Of a stretch of 64,000 nucleotides of DNA, positions 52,196-63,329 are shown in pieces. The stretch spans positions 224,458,244 to 224,522,243 of the forward strand of contig NC_089824.1 in assembly GCF_035046505.1 (NCBI RefSeq), read 5' to 3'. Each line of letters opens with the position of its first letter. Positions within the stretch are counted from its first letter, which is position 1. The notes beneath the pieces were generated by a model. It was not told the origin of the DNA. It searched no databases and saw only the letters and a program-made list of their open reading frames with translations. Origin of the DNA: Tiliqua scincoides (taxonomy: Eukaryota > Chordata > Lepidosauria > Squamata > Scincidae). The position numbers and the translations under genes were made by a program.

Positions 52196-52400
52196 GAGGG
52201 AGCCCTCGTCCCACAGCTCACACGAGAGATCGAACAGCTGGCCATCACACTGAGAGCAGTTGTGTCGGGCTACTGTGGGCTTCAGCAAATCTCTGGAGGG
52301 CCAGAGCTCATTGGAGACTGAGGGCTCCCAGGGGGCTGGATTGGGAGTCCTCGAGGGCCGCAAGTGGCCCCAGGGCCAGGGTTTGGGCACCCCTGCTCTA
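52196..52400. mobile_element. hAT-type element, right half
   Basis: The block CTCATTGGAGACTGAGGG...GAGGGCCGCAAGTGGCC and the terminal GGGCCAGGGTTTGGGCACCC match the element at 27433-27848. The left half is missing or replaced. Confidence 0.6.
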
Positions 52401-53358
52401 AACCAAGCAATTTGCTTGCAACCGCTAATTTAGGCCTCTGAGCAGCACATGGGAGCCAGTGAAGACATCTGTCAGGGTCTTCGGTGTCCCCCTGGTTCCT
52501 TACCAAAAAAGCACATCTAAAATTTTTGTGGCATGATTTTCTCGTTTCCCCCTTCCATTTCAGGGCTATTTAGTTCTGGATTGACGGAAAGCCTGCTGGA
52601 CGGAACAAACATGGATCAAGAACCACATCACAGGGCAAAACAGATAAGAGCCATAAGAAAAAGGCATAGTCAAATGTATATTTTTAACACTTGATTTGGT
52701 CTAAGTACATAGCAGCAAAATCAGCCACTGCTAGCAGAGGCTTTAGCACAAAGGAAATTCAACTTAACCTTGCCTTCTGGCCTCCCTCCCACTCGATCAC
52801 CATGCCTGCTACTTGGAACCAGGGACCAGCCTCTGCCTCAGGAGCGTCATGGTAGAAAAAAAAACTGGAACTAGATCTGATAAGACAGCATCGCTGGCAT
52901 GCAGCAAGCCCAGAGATTCACCTCACTCCAGGAAAACAGACCACAAACGTGCCAGGTAGGTTTGCTTAAGCCATTTCTGCCCACCGTTGCATATATGCAA
53001 CGGGGACCAAATGTGTACACCTATTGGCTGGGCAGAAATGGGTTAAAAGGCTTACTTTTAAAAGAAGGGTGGGGGAGTGAGAGCAAAAGGGAAACACATT
53101 TGTGTCAACAGCAACAGACAAGGTTTGGCAAGAAACACTCTGACCTAAACTCCCAGGACAGATGGTCCTGTGGCTAAAGCCCTCAAGATGATCAGAACTT
53201 CCCTAATCGAGCCTGACCTGACAAACTGCAGAAGCTGCAGACTGTCATGCCCCACTGTTGCATTGCTGTGCTACATGTGCATGCACACACCTGACTTGTG
53301 TAGGTCTCTGGCATATCATGCTGGCCTCCTCCTTGCTAGTCTTCCTAAAAAGCTCTAT
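52401..53358. other. Intergenic, nothing recognised
   Basis: Lower GC than the flanks. No exon, RNA gene or repeat family identified. It lies between the ZSWIM1 upstream region and the ZSWIM3 3' end. Confidence 0.35.
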
Positions 53359-53364
53359 TTTATT
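53359..53364 (-). terminator. ZSWIM3: ZSWIM3 polyadenylation signal
   Basis: Minus-strand AATAAA (context CAGCAATAAAATAG) about 105 bases after the ZSWIM3 stop codon. Confidence 0.7.
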
Positions 53365-53466
53365 GCTGAGAACTTAGCAGCAACAGAGTTTCTCCAGCTG
53401 GGAAGAACCACTGTGGACCTGGGAGTATGGCTGTGAACCCCACCAGCCCAACCCCAACTTAAGCTC

Positions 53467-55332
53467 TCAAGGGGAGTGCAGCTGCCCAGCCAGCATCGCT
53501 TGATTGTCCTCTTCTACTGTTAGGTCAGCCAACTCCATGTCTATCTCCTCCTTTTTCACACAGAGGAAGGGGAGATCACCCACATTCTGGATGGGAAGGG
53601 GCTTTCCCTTGTCCTCCTGCAGCTCACAGCACTTGTTCCAGATGCTGACAATCATCTGGAGGGTGGAGATGCGCTCCTCCAGCTCCTCCCCTTCACTCTG
53701 CAGCAGAAGGTTGCCAAGCTCCTTGCTGAGGGACTGGATTTTATCCTGTCGCTCCTCTGGAGCAGCTGCTGCCACCACTGCCCCCTGGGTTCCCATGGAG
53801 TGCCCAGCACCCTCAGGGAGGTTCTCTCCCCCCAGGATGGAAAGGTGCTGGTACTTCTTCTGCCAGCGCTTGCCAACCATGGACTCGTCTACTACGCGCT
53901 GAGTCTCCTGAAGCATAGACAAGATGTGCCGGCAAGGTAGCTGGTAGCGGCAGCGGAAGTAGCAGCTGCAGCCAAGGCCGTCCTTGCGAACCTGGTGTTC
54001 CTCCTCCAGCAGTTGGACGGTGGTCTTGCTCCTGGTGGAATTCATCAGCTGAGTGGATGTCTGCACAACCTCCCACTCGTTCAGACAGAGCTGGTAGGCA
54101 AGGTCTGTGCAGGTCTCTCGCAGAGCAGTCAGGATGGTGGCCACAGGCCTGGCAGGTGTGTGCCTGGGGAGCTGCTTGGGAGTCTCGGTGGCAGTTTTGG
54201 CTGGGTGCTGCTGCAAGCTGTGCCTGGAGGAAGCCCGTGTCTGGATCCTCAGCTCTTCCGTGAGGTTGCTGCGACTACTGGCCTCCCAACTGGAGAAGCC
54301 CTGGCTCAGGTGCTCCAAGCCCTGCTTGGTGTTGAAGCAGTCTGCATATTCCACAAAGCGAAGGATGCTCGTTTCCAGGGACCGCTGCATGCTGAAGAGG
54401 CTGGAAAGTTTCTGAGTAATGAGATCTAGGCTGTCGATGTAGGTGCTGCAGGAGTGGAGTCCTTTCTTGGCATGCATATACCACAGCATCTCACAGGAAA
54501 ACCAGTTCGTCTGAAGATAGTCGTGTAGTTCCTGGTCGACCAAGCACTTCACCTGTTGGGACAGCGTCTCCAGGTTAGCACTGGAGGTGGAGAAGACTGC
54601 TTCCCTCAAAGCCACTTTCAGGTTCTGCTTGAAGGAAAAAGAGGCCTGAGACTCCTTCAGTTTCTTCTCCAGAAGCCGCATCGTATGATAGACAGAGAGG
54701 AGCACCTGCACGGAGGGGAAGGAGGCCTGGAGGAGAGCCCGGTGGAGGAAGGACATGTCCACAAAGACCACCTTGACCTTCTGCCACTCGGGATTGAATT
54801 CCTTGAAGACCGAGAGCATCCGCCGGGTGTTCTCAGGCGTGTCGTTCTTCAGAATGGCAAAGTGAACCAGCTTCCCCACACGCTCCTTGCTCTCCACGAG
54901 AAAGGCGTACAGCAGGTGCCCTCGTTCACTCTGCACACGGTGCAGCAGGAGGCTCTCAGGGAACTTGACAAGCAGGCTTTTCATCTTGCTGGTCTGGAAG
55001 TGCAGCCTCTCCAGGTCCTGGTCGCTGCCCACAGTGATGGAGGCCAGAGAGCCCACATCCACCCGCAGGCAGTTCTTCATGGCTTCGACAACCCGAACCA
55101 GGGCGGAGCTGGAGAGGCTTTCCTTCCCCGTTGGAGGGGTCTCCGGCTCCTCGCTGGGGGCAGCAGGTGGAAGGGGAGGCGGAGCTTCCTCCGAGTCAGT
55201 TTGCGTCTCTGCACTCGCTCCGTCGCCCACCTCGACCTTCACACTCACGCCCTCCTCGCAGCAGGCGTCCCCCGGAGACCGCTCCCTGCGCAGCTTTGCC
55301 GGGGGGCTGCCGCACGCTTTCCCTCCAACCAT
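53467..55332 (-). CDS. ZSWIM3: Zinc finger SWIM domain protein 3
   Basis: From the ATG at 55332 (MVGGKACGSPPAKLRRER) the frame gives 621 residues, with the human homology starting near residue 75 (VVEAMKNCLRVDVGSLASIT). Conserved blocks: FQTSKMKSLLVKFPESLLLH, HLLYAFLVESKERVGKLVHF, FKEFNPEWQKVKVVFVD and LWYMHAKKGLHSCSTYIDSL. The SWIM motif is CSCYFRCRYQLPCRH. The C-terminus includes DLPFLCVKKEE. Human has 696 residues because of an N-terminal FAR1-like domain that I cannot find here. The frame is open farther upstream to 55881 without another ATG. An acceptor-like CCCCTGACCAG lies just before the ATG, so an upstream exon is possible. Tandem paralogue of ZSWIM1, divergent from ACOT8. Confidence 0.88.
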   Translation of the reverse strand: MVGGKACGSPPAKLRRERSPGDACCEEGVSVKVEVGDGASAETQTDSEEAPPPLPPAAPSEEPETPPTGKESLSSSALVRVVEAMKNCLRVDVGSLASITVGSDQDLERLHFQTSKMKSLLVKFPESLLLHRVQSERGHLLYAFLVESKERVGKLVHFAILKNDTPENTRRMLSVFKEFNPEWQKVKVVFVDMSFLHRALLQASFPSVQVLLSVYHTMRLLEKKLKESQASFSFKQNLKVALREAVFSTSSANLETLSQQVKCLVDQELHDYLQTNWFSCEMLWYMHAKKGLHSCSTYIDSLDLITQKLSSLFSMQRSLETSILRFVEYADCFNTKQGLEHLSQGFSSWEASSRSNLTEELRIQTRASSRHSLQQHPAKTATETPKQLPRHTPARPVATILTALRETCTDLAYQLCLNEWEVVQTSTQLMNSTRSKTTVQLLEEEHQVRKDGLGCSCYFRCRYQLPCRHILSMLQETQRVVDESMVGKRWQKKYQHLSILGGENLPEGAGHSMGTQGAVVAAAAPEERQDKIQSLSKELGNLLLQSEGEELEERISTLQMIVSIWNKCCELQEDKGKPLPIQNVGDLPFLCVKKEEIDMELADLTVEEDNQAMLAGQLHSP

Positions 55333-56720
55333 CTCGACTGCCACTCTGGTCAGGGGCGCAGGCCCAGAGCCGGTCGAGGAAGCCTCGGGGCCCGCACGGA
55401 CATGGCCGCTGCTCCGCTCAGCACGACCGGCCAGTCCAGTCCCTCGCCGTGGCGTGGCACCAGCCCGGCCGCCTCCTCCACTGCGCTCCCTGCTCCGGAC
55501 ACGGGCCTGGGAGGGAGGGGAAGGACGCGCCCTAAGGCCAGCGCCGTCCGGGGCCCGTGCTCCGCCGCTGCGGCCCTGCAGGGCCCCAGAGCACACGGCC
55601 CCTGAGGAGCAGCTGCTGCCCGGCACAGGCCTGCCTGGGGGACGGCGCAGGTCGCACACAGGCTCCTGCGAGGAGGCCGGGCGCTGGGGGCCCGCAGAGG
55701 CGGGCGGGCGGGCGGGCGGCGGGGCTCCTGGGCGGCGTCCTCGCGGGCGGCTGTGCAGGCAGCCGAGGCGCAGCTGCCGAGCCCCAGTGCACGCCCGGAA
55801 GTCCTCGCGGCTCCGGAAGCGGGAGTGGGCCCGCCCAGCAAGCGCCCACGTGCTGCTCCTCCCCGCCGGGCGGGCGGCCAATGGGGCGCGGAGGAGCCCG
55901 CCTGCGCCGGCGGGGAGGGAAGGGGCGGGGCTTCCCTCCCACAGGACGCGGCCGGGCGGGCGGGCGGCAGTACCCAGCGGCGCGCGAGATGGCGGCGCGC
56001 ACCGACGGGGAGCCGGAGCCGGAGCAGGCGGCCCAACCCGGGCGGGACCTGCGCAGCGTGCTCGTCACCAGCGTCCTCAACCTGGAGCCTCTGGACCTGG
56101 ACCTCTTCCGGTGGGTGCGGGTGGGCGGGGCGCTTCGGGGGAGGGGCGAGATCGGCCGTGGGCTGACCCTCCCTCCCTTCCCCTCTCGCCCGCAGGGGGC
56201 GCCACCACTGGGTGCCGGCGACGCGGCGCCTGTTCGGCGGGCAGATCGTGGGGCAGGCGCTGGTGGCGGCGGCCCGGGCGGTGGGCGCGGAGCTGCAGGC
56301 GCACTCGCTGCACTGCTACTTCGTCCGGGAAGGTGAGCGCGCCCCCCTCACCTCCCGTCCTCCCCTCCCCCGCGAGCCGGCCGGCCCTGCCTGCCTGGCC
56401 GCGGCCAGCTGTCCTGCTCGCCTCCCCCCGGGCAGGGCAGCGCAGCGGCGCAGGACCCGGCGCTGACGCCCGCCCGCCCGCCCGCCCGCAGGGGACCCGG
56501 CGGTGCCGGTGCTGTACCAGGTGGAGCGGACGCGCACGGGCAGGAGCTTCTCGGTGCGCACCGTCAAGGCGGTCCAGCACGGGCAGCCCATCCTCGTGTG
56601 CCAGGCCTCCTTCCAGCGCGCGCAGCCCAGCCCGCTCCGGCACCAGTTCCGCATGCCCGACGTGCCGCCCCCCGAGGAGCTGCTCGGCCAGGAGGAGCTC
56701 GCGCGCAAGTACCTCCGGTG
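55240..56720. promoter_or_regulatory. CpG island, bidirectional ZSWIM3/ACOT8 promoter
   Basis: GC-rich island spanning the 5' ends of both genes. Between the two: an ETS-type CCGGAAGT at 55795-55802, a second CCGGAAG at 55813-55819, an E-box CACGTG at 55847-55852 and a CCAAT box at 55878-55882. No TATA box. The arrangement is typical of divergent housekeeping promoters. Confidence 0.7.
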
Positions 56721-57789
56721 AGCCCCCCCCCCGCTGCTGCGCCAGCAGCTCCCGCTCTGCGCCCAGCCTGTCGGGAAGCAGCCCCAGGAGCCCCCACTCC
56801 GGGGACGCCCAACCTCACTGGAGGCACAGCTGCCTAACCCCCCTTCCTCTTCCAAGGGACCCCAACCTCCTGGAGAGGTACAGGCGGGGGCTCCGCAACA
56901 TGCTGGCGCAGGAGGTGCCCATTGAGATCAAGCTGGTGAACCCCCCGGACGTCTTCCACCAGCACCCCCAGGAACCCAAGCAGCTCTTCTGGGTGCGGGC
57001 CCGAGGACACATCGGTAAGCCGGGACCACGGCTTCAGCCACAGCCACTTGCCAGCCCAGCAGGGCCACTCAGCCTCCAAGGAGATCCCAGCCTCCTTTGG
57101 GGCTCCGGGAGAAGAAAAAACCTCACAAGTGTTTCTGGAAATGTGGCGATATCCTGATGTCAGTGGGGACCAATGTGTAGGCTGGAAGATCATGCAGCAG
57201 AGGGGGACTTGTGGCTGCAGCAGCTCCCAGCCCAGAACCAGTTGACCCTGCAAGGCTGCCATCTGCCTGCATCTCTGGGCCATGGGCACGCTGGGGGGAG
57301 GGGCTCTACGTACTGCTGACACCCTCAGGACCCCCACACCAGAGCCCCCCTCCCACTCCAGCAGGCAACTTTGTGTTGCAGGGGATTGCGACATGAAGCT
57401 GCACTGCTGCGTGGCGGCCTACATCTCGGACTACGCCTTCCTGCGCACTGCCCTGCTGCCCCACCAGCAGCACCGGGTCAGCTTCATGGCCTCGCTGGAT
57501 CACTCTATGTGGTTTCACGCCCCTTTCCGAGCAGACACTTGGATGCTGTACGAGTGCGAGAGCCCCTGGGCAGGTATGTGGTGCAGGGGAGGGCAGCGGG
57601 GGGGGGCGCAGACAGCAAGCCCTGCCTGAGCACTGAGCTGTGCTGCAGCGACTCTCCCTCTTCTGTGCAGGTGGGTGCCGAGGGCTGGTACAGGGACGGC
57701 TCTGGCGCAGGGACGGCGTGCTGGCTGCCAGCTGTGCCCAGGAAGGAGTCATCCGTGTTCCGGAGCACTCCCCCAGCAGCAAGTTGTAG
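55989..57789 (+). CDS. ACOT8: Peroxisomal acyl-CoA thioesterase 8
   Basis: Hydrolyses a broad range of acyl-CoAs in the peroxisome. Six exons: 55989-56110, 56196-56332, 56492-56717, 56857-57014, 57382-57573, 57671-57789. They sum to 954 bases, 317 residues (human 319). It is a double-hotdog TesB-type protein: the N-terminal hotdog has RRLFGGQIVGQAL and LHCYFVREGD, the C-terminal one has CCVAAYISDYAFL and LDHSMWFHAPFRAD. The catalytic Asp (ISDY), Ser (SLDHS) and Gln (CAQEG) are all present. The last three residues are SKL, a type-1 peroxisomal targeting signal. The start MAARTDGEPEPE agrees in position with human and lies in a GAGATGG context. Intact. Convergent with SNX21. Confidence 0.96.
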
Positions 57790-57960
57790 CGAGCACTTTC
57801 CACTCCTGCAAGGTGGTGGCCCAAGCAGAGGTGTCCTGGTGGACTTGGCCCAGGCTTTTTCACCTGGGTGGTTGTGGCAGCAGCCGCCCAGTCAGCTGGA
57901 GATGGGCTCAGTCGGCGAGGCACATGGACACCCACACACAGAAGCATTGGTGGCATCCGC

Positions 57961-57966
57961 TTTATT
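57961..57966 (-). terminator. SNX21: Candidate SNX21 polyadenylation signal inside ACOT8 3' UTR
   Basis: Minus-strand AATAAA in ACAGAATAAAGCGG, about 640 bases after the SNX21 stop. It is the only canonical signal on that strand between the two stops, and it lies before the ACOT8 signal at 58018, so the transcripts would overlap. Confidence 0.5.
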
Positions 57967-58017
57967 CTGTACGTCAGTTTCAGCCCTGGCCTGCAAGCGG
58001 CTTTCCTTTCTATTGCT

Positions 58018-58023
58018 AATAAA
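58018..58023 (+). terminator. ACOT8: ACOT8 polyadenylation signal
   Basis: AATAAA in TTGCTAATAAAGTGAC, 229 bases after the ACOT8 stop codon. Confidence 0.75.
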
Positions 58024-58602
58024 GTGACTGGAACTATCCACAAGGCTCTGTTCTCCAGGGGCTGAGGTGGGCGAGCAGTGGCAGTGAAGGATCTGTCCCT
58101 TCTCTGCAGCACTGCACCATTCAAAGAGGGAGCTGCTGGGGGCTGTCCCCTAGAAGTTTCTCTGCTCAGGCAGAGATGGAGGCCTCACTTCCTTGGCACC
58201 TGCTGCCTCACTCCTCTTTTCCCTGCCCAAGAGGAGGGTCCCAACCAGCAGACTTCTCCCTGGGACCTCTTGCAGCACTGGTGTCAATGTCAGAACAGCC
58301 CACCAAATGTTGCCGTCCCTTTCAGCATTTCAGGTAACAGCAGCATTCCCTACTGGGAGCAGTCGAGTCCTGTCTAAAAGAGCCTGCCTCTTGCAAAACC
58401 CCGGTGGCTGCTCTTCAGGCAGGGGGCAGGCAGGCAGGCCCCAGGGAACCAGGCTCCCTGCCGTGGCAGGTCAGCTCAGGTGAAGCAAAGCTGGGCACTC
58501 CAGCCCTCCCCCATCCCTCTCAATCCCAATGCCAGTGCCTGTTCCTCATGGAAGGCAACGCCCAGCCTGTGGCTGTCCTTCTCAGTCCCTTCACCCCTCG
58601 AC

Positions 58603-61600
58603 TCAGGGCAGCGGATGCTTGAGGAGGAGCTCCTTCAGAGAGGGTGGCTGTGGCCCAGCCCTGCTGGCTTCCTGCAGGTCCCGTAGCCAGGCCTCCGCTC
58701 GGCCCTTGTCCAGGCCCAGCAGCCAGGCCAGATGGAGGTGGGTCTGAAGGAAGGGCACCAGGAGTGGGTGCCTGTCCTGCGCCTCCAGCAACTGCAGGGC
58801 CTGCTCACAGGAGGCGTGGGCTGCACCAAACTGGGCCAGCTCCTGCTGGCAGACAGCCAGGCCTGCCAGAGTCAGCAGGAAGTGGCCGGAATGGCAGGCC
58901 CCCAGCTTGTCCTGCAGCCGGCGGGCATTGGTCCAGGCCAGCAGGGCTTCCTGGTACTTGCCACTGCAGGTCAGCTGCTGTGCCCCCTGCAGGTCACGCA
59001 AGAAGAAGAACTCCAGGTACTCTGCCGAGCGGCGGATCTCTGGCAATGAGTGCAGGTGAGCCAGGAACTGCTCAAACGCCCGGCTGCGCTTGGCAATGGT
59101 CTTGGCAGCAAAGTTGTGTCGAAGCCGCTTCCGAGGGAAGGAGACGCTGGCCAGGTCGCTACTGAAGTGGTGCCGCAAGCAGCGGTGAAGCCGCTCAAAG
59201 TCCGAGTAGCGACGGGCAATCATGGCAGGTGCTCTGTCAAAGTGCCCTGTCTGGATCAGGTAGACGGTGTAGAGCTGGGGGGGGGAGAGCGAGTGAGGGG
59301 CATTACCCAGGAAGAAGCAGCTCCGTTCCCTGCAAAGGGGGGGCCTGGCCACAGCCCACCCCTCTCCAGGCGGTCCCAGGACACAGGCCTCCCACAGGGA
59401 TGGTAGCAATTACCTGAGGCTCCTCTGAGCCAGCAGTGCCCCAGCCGCAGCAGAAGGAAAGAGAGACAGAAGTCAGGGCCAGGGCCACCAGGCACCCCCA
59501 CCTCCCCGCATGCACTTAATGGGCTGGTGGGGTCAAAAAGGGGGAAGGAAACGTGTGGCCTTGGACTCCTGTGCAGGGAGCCAGGCCAGGCCAGAGCGGC
59601 GCACGGAAAGCCTGCTTCTCTGCCCACCTGCCCTTGCAGCCCCCAAGGCTGCCCCATTGGTGGTGGCTCCCCCCCACATCCAAGAGCCTCCTGCAGGTCG
59701 AGCTTCTGCGTTGTTCTCTTAGGCACTCACCACATACTTGGAGTTGCGCTCGCTGACCACACTGGTGCTGGTGACCTCGAAGAGGAGGCGTTGGGGCAGG
59801 AGGCTGCTGCGCGATTTTCGCCAAAGCTCCTGCAGCTGCCGCGTCAGCATGTTGCTGCCCCGATGCTCAGCCAAGGTGGAGCTGGGCTCTGCACCAGTGT
59901 GCAGGAGTGGGGATGGGAGGACAGAAGGAGACAGGGTGAGAGAGCAAATGGCAGCCACTGACACAGGGTTCTGGGGTCTAGATGCAGCTCTAGCTGAGGC
60001 TCTACCTTCTGGCCCGCATAGCCTTCCCTGCCCCAGAGCAAACCAGCCAAGGGCCTGCAAGCCATTGCAACACGCAGGGGTGGCAGCCTTGTTCGTCTCT
60101 GCTGAACTGGGAGCCTCAGACCCAGGTGGACCCGGTGCGTGTGGGCACCTAGTCAGCGACTAGAACTCGGGCACCACTGAGCATGTTTGTAGAGCCTGGA
60201 GCAGCCCTTGTGGCCTCTCCTTGCCTTGTGGACTGCCCTGCCCTGCAGTGACAGTGAAGGGCAGCCGCCCCCCCTCCACTGTGGAGCTCCTGCAGGTCCC
60301 ATGTGCCTTCCCCCTCCCACCCACACTAAGGCAAATGCACACTGACCACATGAGCCCTGGCAGTGGCCAGTGAGGGCAAAGCGGCAGTGCTGCACAAATG
60401 TATGTTCCCTACTAGCGTTGTGCTGTCTGCACAAGCCACCAGTGGAGGGAGATATGGGGGGCTGAGAGGCGCTAGCACACACCTCGTTCTAAGCCTCCTG
60501 CATGACAGATGTGCTCCAGCACGCCTCAGCAAACTGCTAGGTTGACACAAGACTGGAAAACACAGAAAAGGGGTAGGAGAGCAGCCCTGTTCAACCCCTG
60601 CGCCCCATTCCCCCCATGTTTCTCCCGTGGAACACAGGATACAGACTGCACGGCAGCCAATCCTAGAGCTAAAGCTCCAGCCAGGCGCCAGGGTGCGCAG
60701 CAAGGAGCTCTGCAGCACATGCTTAGCACACAGGTGGGCAGGAAGTCGAGGTAACAGTGGGGAAGCACCCTGGGAGGGCGGTTTGCAGCAATCGGAAAGG
60801 ATGTCTCAGAAGTGGGTGTCTGAGCGCCTGGTCTAAGGGAGCTTGAACCCTGGTGCCAGACTCTCGAGTCATTTGCTTTCACCTCCTCCTACAATAACGG
60901 GGGGGGGGGTGTCATTGTGGCATGTCTCCACAGTTGGCAGTGCAGGCTGCTGCTGTGTGGCTCACTCCTGGGGGTTGCCAGTGGGAGTCACCCAAGCAAC
61001 AGCTGCTCAGTGAAGCTGTGCCTGCCCTGTCCCTGCTGGTGGGGTGCCTCTGGCCAGCACCATCAGGCTGGGGAGCTTGTGGCCACCGGCTCCGTGCGTG
61101 CCTGGCTGATGCTGGGCCACCACCCCATGGCTGATGAGCTGGGGCTGGGCTCCCACGGATGCCGGCAGGTTTGCCAGCAGGGAGAGCCTGGGCCCTCGCC
61201 TTCCCCCTCCCTGGTGTGCCAGGCAGGTTCAGGGTATGAGAGTTCTTGAACCAACTCAACGGAGCAGCAATGGTGCAACTTTGGCACAGGATTGCTCCAC
61301 AAGCATGCGGGGGGCAGAGATGCAGTTTCTTCCATTCTAAGCTGTTGCATCTCTGAGACTGGAAGCTGGCCAGAGACCTTGGAGGGCTGGCAGAGTGCTT
61401 CCCGCAGCAGTGCAGTGCTCATCCACGGCATTGCACTCCACACGAGGGCGCCCACAGCCACCAATTTAGGTTCCCTCAAAAAGGGAATGTCGGGGGGGGG
61501 GCGTTCGTCAGAGTGGAGAGTTGGAACTGAGGCTTGTTGCTGGGGGGGGGGGTGGCCAAGGACTTCTGTGACTCGATTCGTGCCCTGACTGGCCACTGTG

Positions 61601-61957
61601 GTCCACAGGTCTCATCCAGCAGGACTCTCTGCGGCCCCCATTCCCTTCTTAGTCCTCCACCAACTCCAGGCACCCACCTCCACTGTTCGTGGCATCACCA
61701 CGTGTGCCTGGTTCCAGGGGGCCCCCCGCCTCTGGCCTTGCCACAGGGGTGTTCTGTACTTCCTCCATCTCCCCATCCTCTTCGTTGCTGGTGAAGCTCA
61801 GTGTCCCACTGAGTCGAGTGGAGAGGCCCTCTGTGTCGTCCTCCAGCTCAGAGCTCTCTGGAAAGTCATCCACCTCCAGGCTGCAGCCTGCCAGGCCCTC
61901 CTGGTCCCCTTCTCCAGTCAGTGCGTGCCGCAACCGGTGCAAGAGGTGGGATGCCAT
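58603..61957 (-). CDS. SNX21: Sorting nexin 21
   Basis: PX-domain sorting nexin of the SNX20/SNX21 pair, binding phosphoinositides on endosomal membranes. Three coding exons: 61957-61678, 59888-59731, 59274-58603. They sum to 1110 bases, 369 residues (human 373). The N-terminus MASHLLHRLRHAL and the acidic FPESSELEDDTEGLSTRLSG match human. The PX domain covers about 115-230, with RRYSDFERLH (Arg167, Arg168, Tyr169) as phosphoinositide-binding core and SFPRKRLRHNF after it. The C-terminal part is helical and TPR-like (LLTLAGLAVCQQELAQFGAA) and ends PPSLKELLLKHPLP. The start codon follows an acceptor ten bases upstream, so an upstream noncoding exon exists. Introns hold a hAT MITE but no coding disruption. 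Intact. Confidence 0.95.
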
Positions 61958-62096
61958 TGCGTTGCACCTGCAGGGGGAGAGCCTGGCTGTCAAGACCCTC
62001 CCCTGCTACAGTTGGCTGTCAAGACCCAACCCTGCTACAGCTCTCCCTCCAGCCCCATGGCTCTCCCTCCCCACCAAAGCCAGACAGGCTCTAAGC

Positions 62097-62321
62097 CAGT
62101 GATTTTCAACCTTTTTCATCTCATGGAACACTGACAAGGCACTAAAATCAAGGCACTCCATCAGTTTTTTGACAATTGGCAAGGCACACCACAATGACAG
62201 CAATGGCTCACATCCCCCAGCAGCCCTACTAACAAATGATCCTTCCCCAAATTCTTGTGGCACACCTGCAGACCATCTGCGGCACACCAGTGTGCCATGG
62301 CACAGTGGTTGCAAATGGCTG
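62097..62321 (+). mobile_element. hAT MITE, copy 3
   Basis: A 225-bp element with ends CAGTGATTTTCAACC and GTTGCAAATGGCTG, flanked by the perfect 8-bp duplication CTCTAAGC (62089-62096 and 62322-62329). Same family as 31095-31329 and 45429-45637. Lies in the first SNX21 intron. A short CTG repeat (62329-62347) follows. Confidence 0.88.
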
Positions 62322-63329
62322 CTCTAAGCTGCTGCTGCTGCTGCTGATCACCCCCAGACCTACAGTGTTCCTTCTCCCCCTGGACTGGAAGACCTCAGAA
62401 TGACCACTAAGAGCCAGGGCTGCTCCTCAAGCCGTGTCTCTGATTTCATCAAGGCCTCAGCAGGTACACTGGAAAAAATTGTTGTCTGAACATTTGCTCA
62501 GCAGAGCTTCCTGCTTTAAGTGCCATACAGGCAGTATTTTAAAAAATTAAAAGAAAAAAGAATGTTCAATAAGCCCATTCAGGCGACAACCTTTGCCCAC
62601 ATAACCTGTGGTGATTTGAACTCCTTTGTCCTGGCCCTACCCTGTGCCTGGAGCCACTACTCCACATCAGAGCCCCCCACAGGTCTGCAGATCATGGCCG
62701 TGTTCCCTTTCCATGGATGTCTCTTCCAAACTGAACATGCCCAACTGTCCCTGGGGGACGTGGTGGTCCTCATTCCCCCCCCCCCCAAGTTGCTCTCACC
62801 TAAACTTTGGTGCCCAGGGGTGGACACAATTGTCCTGGGGGTGGGGTGGGGTCCGACTCACGCAGGTGCCATTGGTGGTACCATTGCAAAAAGATGCCTG
62901 GAGCAAGCAGGATGCCAGGACTGAGGAGGAAGCAGTGTCTTTCCTGACTGGTCTGAGCCCGAACCAGGATGTACAGAAGGGCAACTGAGTGGGGTGGGGG
63001 AGGGGCTCCTGCATCCCAGCAGTTCGGGCAGCTCTGTGTTCCTGGAGTCGCCTTTGGGCTCTCCCAGATGCTGCGGAGCGCTCGGCACCTGCTGTCCGTC
63101 CCGTCCCTCTCCCCGCCTCAGTGGAGGGTCTTGCTGGTCCCCAGCACTGCTTCTGTGGCCCAGGACCTTCTGCAGGGAGGCGTGACTGCGCGGGCTCAAG
63201 GCCACACGCACAAACACACCCTTGGGAAGGGGCGGGTCCAAGGGGGGCCATGGGTGCGTAGCCCCCCAAGCTGCTGTGCCCGCTGGGATGGGGAACAAAA
63301 GGGGGCGTCGGCGAGACTGGCTGCAATGG

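Noticed and set aside
52183-52400. 8-bp target duplication for the hAT-type fragment at 52196-52400
   Set aside because: The left end is not a terminal repeat and the flanking octamers match poorly, so no duplication can be claimed.
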